A stretch of DNA of 64,000 nt from Phoenix dactylifera (taxonomy: Eukaryota > Streptophyta > Magnoliopsida > Arecales > Arecaceae): contig NC_052407.1 in the NCBI RefSeq assembly GCF_009389715.1, positions 5,211,154-5,275,153 on the forward strand, written 5' to 3'. Positions 11,248 to 21,398 of this stretch are shown piece by piece (position 1 is the stretch's first letter; each line of letters begins with the position of its first letter). The translations under genes were made by a program, and so were the position numbers. Below the pieces are notes generated by a model. The model was given only the letters and a program-made list of their open reading frames with translations. It searched no databases and was not told the origin of the DNA.

Positions 11248-12046
11248 GGGGGCGTTTGGTACCGGATGATCATACTAAGGTTCCACTTCTTAAATCATCG
11301 TCTAACCCAGTGATGGAATACCTATCCTTGAGGTCGGAAATTCATAATCATCCTAGCACAATAATCTTGAGCTGAAATTTAAGGACAAAAGCGCACCTTG
11401 ATCCAACTAAATAAATTGGTATATCAATATACTGTCAATATATTATATTAATATTATATATATTGTATTTATGATATATATTATATTATAATATATTATT
11501 AATCATATTATTGTTATATTATTATTCAATGATAATTTTAAATTATAGTAGAAATATATTATTATAGTTTATGTTTATATAATAAATGTTTTAAATATAT
11601 TACATCTATTTGCCTTATTTTTCTAATCAAAATAAATATTAACATTAAAATAATATATTATAAGTATAAATACAAATTTTAATTCTATAATAAAAAATAA
11701 TATATCTTTATAGGATTAATAATTTAGTGGCCTAATAAATATATATTTTATAAAATATATTAGTAATTAATATATTAATATTTATATTATAATATATTGT
11801 ATATTATTAATAAATATATTTTTACAGAATATATCAAGGATAGTTTTGGTATTATATGGTTAGTGATCTTTAATTCCTATACATAGCAAAAAGGTTATTC
11901 ATAAAAAATAAAAATCTTTGATCATTGAAATATAGCATACCAAATGCGGTGATCTTAGATCATCAAAAATCAGATTATCCCATGATAAGAATCATGAGTG
12001 AACTAAGATCATCTTGGTGATCCCATTTGGGTCATCAAACGCCACC
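11248..12046. mobile_element. Tourist/PIF-like MITE
   Basis: The ends are inverted repeats: GGGGGCGTTTGGTACC on the left, and GGTGGCGTTTGATGACCC on the right when read on the other strand. The element is flanked by TTA on both sides (11245-11247 and 12047-12049), the target size of PIF/Harbinger elements. A second shared GATGATC word continues the inverted repeat inward. The 799-bp interior is extremely AT-rich and non-coding. Confidence 0.6.
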
Positions 12047-12049
12047 TTA

Positions 12050-13783
12050 GTAAGTGGTTATTCTTGCGCAATAGTAATTACATCATAAATATTTAACAAT
12101 TACTAGTATATTTGGACATATTAATATTTAACAAGGTGCACCTTAGCAAGGTAAAGTCATTGGTTATTATATCAAATAACCTGCATAATTTCAAGGAATT
12201 GAAGGAGAATGGTAGGGATGGATAGGCTGGGTCCCGTGACAGAGTGAAACCTGGGTTAGGGGCAAGGTTAGTTGCATAATATATATCAGATTTCAGTTTT
12301 TTATAGTGGCAATCTCAGAATTTAAAATAAATATGATACATGTATCCTTATCCAATTTTAATGGCAACATCCTTAGCAATCCTACCTATTTCGTACAAGT
12401 TAAATTAGCATTCAAAGCGTGTTTAATTTCTTATGAGGAGCTAAAGCAGCCATCATTGTCCTTTTCAAGAAAGACTTATTTTATAATGATTATTTTTTTT
12501 TGAGAGAGAAATTCTAGCATTCAATTTATATTTGCTATCTGAAAACTAAAATCAGTTCATTGTGGAAATAGAATCAAAATAGATTAAAATGGAAATCAGA
12601 ATACTTATTTACTTCGATATATTTGATATGCAACTGAAATCAGAATTGAAATAAAATTTGAATAAATAAAATTATAATAAAGTAAGGGGTTGTATTTTGG
12701 AGGGTTGGAGCATTTTATATCTTCTTAGAATTGAAATGAAAATACATTTTTTTCAACTAAATGGTTGGAAGGAGAGTTTTTTTTTCCTCAGTGTCCAACT
12801 TTTTCCAACCAAACATGCCCTGACTTCTTATATTGATTAATCTGTGATTGGAGTCCTTTGCGGCGATAGCCATGCAAGGCCGTCCCGTTCCACACGATTC
12901 CTAAGTTGTAAGCTTGTGAATACAATTTCAAACAAATGACAAATGTCATAAACCCACTGCTCCTAATGGAAGTCAAGCAGACGAAGGATTTGCGACAATG
13001 ATTGAAACATGCAATTTAAATGCTGGAGGATGCCGTGGGTGATAGTTTGTTGGTCAACTACGTCTTCCTCCGAGTGTCGTTTTGGATGTTGGGTTAGGAT
13101 TATGGACAAACTCTGGTCATAATTTATGGCAATTGAACCCTTTGACAGGTCCAACAAGTACATTAAATTTGACGGCAAACACTGAAAAAGATTTTAAGTA
13201 TCCCATCTACCTTTTTATAGACTATGGCATCAAAATTTCTTAATCATTATCACAATATAATACTATTATTTTCATTTAGTGACAAGTAGAAACAGACACT
13301 GGAACTGCCTAATCTGTGATGACACATCTCTATGGTTGAAATGGTGCAGGGCCAAATATTTCAGCAAGGAAAGCATAATGGAAGTTAGGGCATCTAAATT
13401 AACCACATTTTCAATGTCGATTGTTTGTTATTAGTTGTATTGCGACATTAATTTCTCAAATTTAACCTAAAATTGAAACAAAAAGAAAAGTTGAATTCAG
13501 GTTCCGCATGCCACTAAAACTGTTCTAAAATTCTCATGCTCTTTCTTCATGACAGCAGGTTGCAATTTTTGAACAATGATACATAACAAGTAGTTTGTTG
13601 GACTTTTATGATAAAAGAAAGCGAGAATTCAGCCAAATCTCATTAATTAAAAAGAAGTTACATATCCAAAAAAAAAGAAACTCATTAGATTTTAGCAAGC
13701 CATAATAACTGAAACTGTTCCTTTCAAACTCCTGAGCATATTTCCCACGTTGGGAAGAAATTGGCAGTCAAGCAACAAATAAG
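12050..13783. other. Gene-free stretch
   Basis: No gene is recognised. Two short minus-strand open frames near 12.8-13.2 kb have no family resemblance and no splice or promoter context that would support them. Confidence 0.35.
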
Positions 13784-14182
13784 GACTCGTTTAGATGGTA
13801 GGAAAAAAAAAATATGGTCAACAGAAAAACAAAGAAATAACTCTTGTTTGGTTGAAGTTTTCAAAAAAAGATAAAAAACATGAAAAAGCTACTTTCCAGC
13901 CCGTTGAAAATTGAAGTTTATTTTTTTTCAAAAATACCTTAACTTTAAGCAATCAAAATCCATGTGTAAAGTATTTTTCTTTATTAAAAATATAATAAGT
14001 ATTTCATACAACTTTTCCAGAAAAGTAGATGCTCAACTAAACATAAATCACTCTGCAACATGCCACTTTTCCATAATCAATTAAATATGCTAAAACCATT
14101 TTTCGAGACATCATATTCACATGAATTATTTTTATAAAAAAAATATTTTAGTGAGATTTTTTTTTCCGAACCAAACAAATCA
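13784..14182. mobile_element. Probable MITE with imperfect terminal inverted repeats
   Basis: The left end (ACTCGTTTAGATGG then a run of A) and the right end read in reverse (GATTTGTTTGGTTCGG then a run of A) are similar. Both resemble the TTTGGxx termini common in plant MITEs. The target duplication is not clear and the ends are uncertain by a few bases. Confidence 0.35.
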
Positions 14183-14537
14183 AAACAAATTCTTGCCTTC
14201 TTTTACACGACTATGGAAATTTCCTTGGAACTAGGATACTAAACAAATTAAGATTTCTCCATAGAGCGGAAGATTGACTATGCCGCCTTTCGTTCTCATA
14301 GGACCCCGTCAATTTTTTCTCTCTCCACCTACTCCCCTCCGCTCATAAGACAATCCAAGTAGCCCAAGCTATCCATATTCCTACACCCATGGCAATTTGG
14401 TCTGTTCATCTCCCTCTCCCATACCACTCAAACGTTGGAGGGCAAGAAGTGCGTGACTGCATGAGAGCTCCCTTTCCAACCACCCACTTCATTTCTATTA
14501 CTTTCAAACCGTTCAATCCACACAAAGAGGAAAAGAG

Positions 14538-15044
14538 ATGAGCTACCACAGGTCCCGTTCCTTGGGGAAGGTGCCCTTCTTATGGGAGAACCAGCCCGGG
14601 GTGTGCAAGGTCACTCCAGGCACCGAGGAGAGCCCAAAGGCCGGGCCACCTCAAAAGCCGCTCAAGCTGCCACCGCCACCGTGCTCCACCGATCGCCGGA
14701 AGCTCTCGGTGCATGGCCTGTATGTCCCTCTCCCTCCATGCCCCTTCCTGCCTCCTCGAAGAATCTCGTCCAAGAAAGGGATGTCACAAACGGAGAAGGA
14801 CCCCTTTCTCGCCGCCTACTTGGAGTGCACCAAGAGTACTGTTAAGAAGCAAGGCAAAGCCACTAAGGGGAAGGTTGGCTTTGAGAAGGTTGAGCATGCG
14901 TTTTCTTGCAAGCATACATGTGAAGTTAGGGAGGATAGCATGGTGAGGCTGTCTCAACTTCCTGAAATCCGTCTTAAAGACAAAAAGTTCGGGAAAGGAC
15001 ATGTTAGGATGGGGATCAACAGCCTTAAGGACCGAGGTTACTGA
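14538..15044 (+). CDS. DUF688-like plant protein, intronless
   Basis: An uninterrupted 168-codon frame. Residues 12-21 (VPFLWENQPG) match the core motif of plant DUF688-type proteins (VPFxWExxPG), and residues 88-100 (DPFLAAYLECTKS) match a second conserved block of that group. The middle is proline-rich (40-74) and the C-terminal half is lysine-rich and basic. The family has no established biochemical role; plant members are often small, basic and single-exon. No signal peptide or membrane segment is seen. The ATG at 14538 is chosen because it directly precedes the SYHRSRSLGKVPF stretch and follows a CT-rich leader with no earlier in-frame ATG. The start region is GC-rich against an AT-rich background, as in real monocot genes. 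AATAAA at 15091 is a likely polyadenylation signal. Confidence 0.82.
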   Translation: MSYHRSRSLGKVPFLWENQPGVCKVTPGTEESPKAGPPQKPLKLPPPPCSTDRRKLSVHGLYVPLPPCPFLPPRRISSKKGMSQTEKDPFLAAYLECTKSTVKKQGKATKGKVGFEKVEHAFSCKHTCEVREDSMVRLSQLPEIRLKDKKFGKGHVRMGINSLKDRGY

Positions 15045-15090
15045 TCTTTTAGGCTTTGGTTGGTTCATTGCTTCAATTTCTGAACAGTTT

Positions 15091-15100
15091 AATAAATAAA
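15091..15100 (+). terminator. Polyadenylation signal of the DUF688-like gene
   Basis: AATAAATAAA lies 47 bases after the stop codon, at a normal distance for a plant near-upstream element. A CTT-rich tract follows. Confidence 0.5.
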
Positions 15101-15257
15101 ATCACCTCTTCTTCTTCTTCTTCTTCTTTTAAGTTTAAGTTACTGCAACATATCTTTTTCTTTATAGTTTTTGCTTTTTTTTTATTAAACCGATGGATTT
15201 ACACATCACACATGGCACGGGTAAATATATCCAAGAGTATCAGAATATGATCAATCT

Positions 15258-16130
15258 TTGAGCTCCTGGGAGTAATCCACAAACAATCCGCGGAGTGATG
15301 AGCCATATGCGATGCTACATAAACCGCCGGTCCATTCCCTTGTCTGAATATATGGGAAGCAGCCTCTGGGACATGCACCTCACATCCAGGAGAAGTGGGT
15401 GAATGTCTGAGTGAAGTTCAGGCAACCTGTTGGTCCATATAGACGAAGCATGAACTTGATATATAGCATATGCAAACCCCTTCCATGCAGTCATAAGTTC
15501 AGCCAGAGGAGCTAATGCATTTAGCATCCTTCTCCTGCCGCTCACTACTATTACTTTGCAGGTTGTGATCTCTAATAACAACAGCAAAAGTAGCACCTCC
15601 AAATATGATATGCCGTACCATATCGTACTGAATGGTATTAGACGTACCGTACCATACTGGTTTGGTACCTATAGCGTACCGACGCTCAGTATGCTAAAAA
15701 ATTTTTGTATTATACTGTATCGATACTATACTAGTGTGGCACCGGTATAGGATTCGGTACCGGTACGATAAATCTTGCCTCCGCAGGAACCAATTTTTAG
15801 TGTACTACTATCAAAATTTATCTTCAAGATGTCATGGAGTGGGAGTTCGCAGATGAAGTTAATCACTGCAGAAGAGAGAGTAGGTTGAGAACCCCATATT
15901 CACTCCTAATGAAAGCTGGATAAGCGATGGCAGTAGTTAACTGATTGGCCTAGGTTACAGCCCTACTAAGGATATATTTAGAAGAAAAAGGATGAGCATT
16001 AAATACTCCCTCATTTCTAGCCCACCAAATATGACAAGCTATACGGCAGCAAAATTTAATGAGCTCCATAATCTAGGGTGAGGAGCTAGGACTTGGATAC
16101 CCTCCGTAAAGTTCTTGATTTCTAGCTCAC
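15258..16130 (-). mobile_element. LINE (L1-like) RNase H-region remnant, interrupted
   Basis: On the minus strand, frames read as the C-terminal RNase H of plant L1-like LINEs: a linker with a CHIWWARN-like segment (about 16.0 kb), a KINFDSST-like start, APLAELMTAWKGF with the catalytic-type glutamate, SDIHPLLLDV, and a frameshifted tail with GPA-x-YVASHMAHHS. Stops and frameshifts show it is dead. A GTACC-rich segment (15604-15775) splits the domain. The LINE lies tail-to-tail with the DUF688-like gene. Confidence 0.65.
15604..15775. mobile_element. GTACC-rich insertion inside the LINE remnant
   Basis: About 170 bp made largely of GTACC, GGTACCGGTA and CGTACC words, inserted in the RNase H region. 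Both ends carry GTACC palindromic words in inverted order, suggesting a small MITE, but a precise terminal inverted repeat and target duplication could not be set. Confidence 0.4.
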
Positions 16131-18086
16131 ATCATATCACGTTTTAGTGGAGATCTGAATATCACAAATTAAATGTTGATAGAAAAAATTCCAAAATCGA
16201 GGTACGAAAGTAGGAAAGAGAGATATATAAGCTTCGACATGTGATGGCCAAGACTCAGATGAAAATCAAGCCAACATTTAAGAATGATCAAATCCATCAG
16301 ATCACATAGAAAGAAATAGATCGGGAAAGAATCAATAAGACAACCATTTTTATGGATTTATTGTAAATTTCATTTATATACAATATTGCATTGTATTGAT
16401 TTATATATTGAGCCTCCAATGGTGAATTTTGCACGATTCTGATGGATCTTGGAGAATGGCCATGCAAGTAGTTTGTAGAGTACTCGGTCATGGAGTGTCT
16501 CAAAAGCGTCCTTGAAAACGGGAGGTCCTCTTGGTAGCAAGACAAGTAGCTAATAATTATCCTATTCTAATTTATTTCTTGATATCTAAATCCTTTCCCT
16601 TATAATTTTAAAATCAATATTTGCTTTCAAATTCTAGGCTGAAGTTTCATTTTAAATGCATACACTTAGTCTTCCTTTGGGTAATTCTGAAGCTAACATC
16701 AAACCTTCCCTGCTTGCGTCAAGTAGGGTAGCATGGGTAGAGCCATCTAGGACAAGAGGAGAAAAGAAATGGATGTGTTTAGGATGATGGTGCTAGTGGT
16801 CAAGTTACTAGCTAGAGGTGGCAATGGTTAGCCGGAGATAGAGGGAGGGAGAAAGGAGGAGAGAAGGGGATGACCGAAGGCTCCGTAAAACAAGTAGAGT
16901 AGGAGGGATCTAGGAGTAACGGAGCCTATGTTAGTACCACCTATCTATTTTTAATTGATGCTTTGTGATTCTTAAGCATGCCTATCTGGCACATTATAAA
17001 GGGCTCTTATATGATGCATTACTCTCTGTGGAATTTCGGAAAAATTATATTTTGATCTCCCCGACTTTTGGCCATTTACACATACCCTCTCTCCTTTAAA
17101 ACTTTCAATTATGTCTCATTTAGCATTGTTTTTGGAGGGCCAAAAAATAACTCTTAAAGGGTCAGAAGCCTTTTTGGAAGATTTAAAGATGTTTGGTAAA
17201 ACTTTAGAAATAACTTTCTGGTTTCTTTAAAAGCTGAAAAGGGTCTACTTGAGAAAAACTCCAATTTAAAGTTTTTGGAAAAAAGCTCTACTTTGAGATA
17301 CATCGAGAAACTCTTTTTTAGCAAAAATTCATTTGAGATAACCAGGTTTGAGCCGACAATAAATTTTTTTAAATTAATGTAAAATAATTTATAAGTTAAA
17401 AATATGTCTTAATAATAATTTTTATAGTATAATATAATAGCATATAATATATATCATATTATATCATATAATATATTAATAGTATTATAATATTATATTG
17501 TATTATATGATATCATGAAAAGATTATATTACTATCATCATCATTATTTTTATATTATAATAATTTGAGATCTTTCAAGAAATCATGAAAAGATTAAAAC
17601 TTTACTTGTTATCTGGGGATGGATGAGTTCAAGGAGTAGAAGAATGGGATAAAAGGGGTTGGAACAGCGGTTTAATTTATAGCCCAACCTTTTACACCCA
17701 TCAATGGCAAGGCCTTTTAGCCATCACAAAGAGCAATTCAATGTCCTCCATTGCATAGATTTGCTTCCCTATCCTCCTCATCTTCGTCGATGACTCCCCC
17801 TTCTTACCCGAACCCATATAATAAATCACCGATGACCCAACCAAGTCTACTTGCTAATAACAACTGCCAACTTTTTTTGACTCCATTGCTGCAAGTGACT
17901 CCCTCCTCACTATTCCAAAGATCTGTCCCCATCAAATGCTCAGGGTTGAGTCATTTAATATAGTTATGCTTATAAGCTTTACAAAGGACTGCCTAGAGTG
18001 TTCAGAGTTTTTGATTGCTCAAGAAGTTCAATTCTTGTGATCAAAGAAAAGATTCAAAGACTGCACTCAGATTAGGCTAAAATAAG
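16131..18086. other. Gene-free stretch
   Basis: No gene is supported. 16.1-16.5 kb may still belong to the LINE upstream part. 16.75-16.9 kb is purine-rich. 17.35-17.55 kb is almost pure A/T. A serine/proline-rich frame near 17.75-17.96 kb has a CT-rich lead-in but no family resemblance. Confidence 0.35.
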
Positions 18087-18525
18087 TGCGAGAATCCGTA
18101 CGAGTGTGTGTTCACTTCCACGTTGGTTATTCATCGAATAGATCTTGGATACTTATACATGACTAAGGAACTCAAAAAATATCATCTAGCTAGCCCTTTT
18201 GAGTAAGGTACCGGATTGTTATAAATGGTATCAAAGGAAACCCAGTTCATATCCCATATGGACTAGACAACACTACATCACGAGCTTCATTGGGGTTGAC
18301 CACAGGCCAATCATTATGTTTATGATTAGATTTGAATGAATTTGCACCCTTAGCTTGACAAGAATATTAGGCCTTAAATAAGAGGAGGATGTGAGGATCT
18401 GTGTAGGCATGTATTAAGTCCTATATTAGTTATTCATCGGAAAGATCTTGAGTATTTATATAAAACTAAGGAATTCAAAAAATTTCATCTAACTAGCCTT
18501 TTGGATGAAGTCTTGCATTGTTACG
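18087..18525 (+). mobile_element. TRIM (miniature LTR retrotransposon), copy 1
   Basis: Two direct repeats of about 136 bp (18087-18223 and 18390-18525) enclose about 165 bp. The repeats start TGYGAG and end near TTGTTAC. Right after the first repeat is a primer binding site like that for initiator tRNA-Met (TGGTATCAAAG, 18226-18236). Flanks ATAAG (18082-18086) and GTAAG (18526-18530) match at four of five bases. There is no coding capacity, as expected for a TRIM. Two relatives occur in this window. Confidence 0.7.
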
Positions 18526-18894
18526 GTAAGAATGCTATTTGTAACCAAAAGTAATGAAGCATGCTATTACACTTTTAGATTGGCTGAGTCACTATTTTAT
18601 ATTCTTCTTATTTTATCATTTTATTTTATTTTTTTTGAATATGATCTAGCTTATTTATGACTTATTTTCTATTATTACTATTTTATTTTTTTGAATATGA
18701 TCTAGCTTACTATTTTATTTTTTTGAATATGATCTAGCCATTAAAAACGTACTTCATTTATACACAAATTCACCAAGTTCCTATGATCCTATTGTTTAAA
18801 TACATATTTGATTCAGGATGCGTCTTATCACTAGTATTTCTCATCTCTCTGCTCTGCAAAATTAGCATGATTGTAGTTAATCCAGTATTGACTA
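18526..18894. other. Gene-free AT-rich stretch
   Basis: This contains a short tandem duplication of a TTTGAATATGATCTAGC word (three copies around 18.64-18.74 kb). Otherwise nothing is recognised. Confidence 0.5.
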
Positions 18895-20070
18895 ACCATG
18901 AGCTTGCTGCTCGGGGATGTGTGCGAGGACTTCGTCCTGATGAGGCCGTCCAACCCCAAAACAGAGGTCATGTTCATCGAGTTCCTGGTGCTGGATCCTC
19001 ATCATAGGAGTCTGGGACAAACCGCCCTCCATCGTTGCCATTGGCAGCCAAAGAAATCCACAGTTCGCCTCACTGCCATAGCTTCCAGCGATGTCTATCT
19101 ATGGCGATGGACCGCAACAGAGAGGATGAGCTCGCTGGTTAGCAAAGCTTCGAGTTCTCCTCTGCTTCCTGCCTTCCCAGATGCTGCTCCACTTGCAGCG
19201 ACAGCAATTGCCAAGCTCCAGCTTGAGTCTAGAGCTTGTACCGTGTGAGGTCGATGGCCATGGTCCATGGAGTTGGGGGCAGATCAAGACCACCATTCGT
19301 ATTGCCGCCACCACTGTTTCTACTCCTCTACCTCGCACGGTGCCTTCGTCCGACGCCGAGTTCATAAACCCTACCGGAGCTTCTCCCTCCAGCCTCCGCC
19401 GCCGCCGGCCGGCCTCCTCATCCTTGCAACGCCCCATCTCGGCCACCGGCGCTTCGCCGCCGCCGCCGTCCGTGCCACCCCGTCGGACCGAGGCCATTCA
19501 TGGTGGCGGAGCCCCTTCCTCCCTCCTCTTTTAATTAGCATTGAAGCGCTCCTCCCTGCGTTAATTCCGAGCTCTCCACGATACTCTGCCATATCTCTGC
19601 GATTTCTTCGTAATGATCTCTTCTTTGTTTTCTAATTCTCCTTAATCATCTCTAGGCTGTGAAATCCTATGTGGAGCCTGTTGCTATCCACCATGGACTT
19701 GCCCTTATTAAGGTATTCAATTCATTTATATGGAATTCAGATAAAGAAGGTTGCTTAATAGTTAGTACTGCTTTAAAGTTTCCTTTTTCTTATTGATTAC
19801 ATTTGGATGATCTTTTGGTGGCGCACTTGGATTTGTTGTGGGGAAAACGTCAAGGTGATGTTTGTGTCTATTTGGTACTTTCTTCTTATTGTGCAGTTCT
19901 TGGAAGACATGAATTCAAAGTTACTTCGTTTTTTCCTTCTTGTCACCATGAGATTTGAAGGGGCTGAAGCTCTGCCAAGGGTCAGTTCTGAGAAGGTTGG
20001 TTTACGCTTAGATGAAGCTGAGTTCCAAGTATGCACAGCTTGCTTTCAGGAGATATTTTGTGCTCTCTGA
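18895..20070 (+). pseudogene. Exon-like fragments of an unidentified gene
   Basis: This GC-rich block (18.9-19.6 kb) looks like a monocot gene start but has no single convincing frame. Downstream are two short segments with exon-like borders. One has an acceptor CTCTAG at about 19654 and reads AVKSYVEPVAIHHGLALIK up to a GTATTC donor. The other has an acceptor TTGTGCAG near 19.9 kb and reads FLEDMNSKLLRFFLLVTMRF and onward, to a GTATGC donor near 20.03 kb. The two segments join in the same phase. I do not recognise the protein. It may be a real gene whose later exons lie beyond the transposon cluster, or a captured or broken fragment. Confidence 0.3.
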
Positions 20071-20912
20071 TCATGTGAACATCATAGGAAATTATCTGCA
20101 ATTGGATGTGGTTGTGCTCGGATGGTTAGCAATTTGATGCTTCAGTTTTCAAGATGAAATATAAGCATAGATGAAATTTTTTTCCATTCTTCATTTTTAA
20201 GCAGTGTGCAATAGATTGTTACTATAACAAGAACCAACATGCATTTTTAGACTTCTTCTCTTATTAACAAGTACCATAGCTATAACCATCAAGCCTTATC
20301 CCAACTATTTAGAATTAGCTTTATGGATCCTTATTTACCAAAATATTATCATTTTAATATAATTTTAAGTTTTTGCATGCCTGTTCTCACTCTTCATAAC
20401 ATTTACAAGCTTTATAGAAATAAAAAAGATAGAGGCCCTTAATTGCACTAGGATCATAACCATACACGTTTGTTGCATGTGCGCAGCTTAATCTTAGGTA
20501 TACTTGCATCCGGTCGCCCTTCATCAGAAGGGCAGATCCTCCAAAATATGGGTTGCAGCAAATTACCGCAGTTTGGGTGCATTGAAATTTTTGATAGACC
20601 GAACAAAAATTGAGGGTAAGATTGGCTTCGTATCTAAAATCAACAATCCAATGTAATGGATGTCAGCAACATATACTGGTTGTAGGAATTTCATAGTAGT
20701 GTCGTATAGGATTTGAACTGCCACAGTTTTTGAGGGTACTCGGACTGCTATAGAATCTAATGGTGCAGAACTAGAGCTATGATACCAAAAAATTGCAGCC
20801 AAAGGGACAAGCAAATGAGGAAGCCACCACCCAAGTAGACATGGCAAAGTAATTCTAAGGCGTTTTACTCCATCTCCTCTATATGTCTTATTGGATGCGA
20901 AATAACCGAGGA
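20071..20912. other. Gene-free stretch
   Basis: AT-rich with no recognised coding region. A minus-strand open frame near 20.56-20.92 kb shows no family features. Confidence 0.35.
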
Positions 20913-21335
20913 TGTTACCCAAAGTGGCTAGTTACAAAGTATTATTTAGGTTTTTTGATTCTGTATAAGTACCCAAAATCTACCTAGCGAATAACCGATG
21001 TGGGACTAAACACACGCCCGCATGGATCCTCACATACTTCCTCCATTTAAGCCCTGATATCCTTGTTAGGCTAAAGGATCAAATCCATTTAAATCTAATT
21101 ACAACCATCATAATCGGCATGTGGTCAGCCCCAATGAATCTGTGTTGCAGTGTCCTATAGTCTATATAGGTTATGGGCTAGGTCCGCCTTGATATCATTT
21201 GTAACAACTCAGTACTTCACCCAAAATGGCTAGCCGAAGGTATTGTTTGGGTTTTTTGATCCTCTATAAGTACCCAAAATCTACCCAGTAAATAACTTAT
21301 GTGGGATTAAACACACATCAGCACATATCCTCACA
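20913..21335 (-). mobile_element. TRIM, copy 2 (reverse orientation)
   Basis: This is a reverse-orientation relative of the TRIM at 18.1 kb. The repeats are about 20913-21045 and 21200-21335. The minus-strand 5' repeat begins TGTGAGGATATGTGC. Its primer binding site region reads TGATATCAAGGCGGA next to the repeat end. The left terminus is degraded. GGATG on the left and AGATG on the right may be the remains of the target duplication. It lies 63 bp from the solo LTR that begins at 21399. Confidence 0.6.
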
Positions 21336-21398
21336 AGATGTTACTCCAATGATCTGATGAGAGTGGAATTGAAAGAGATATGGAGTTGCAAGAAGGGT

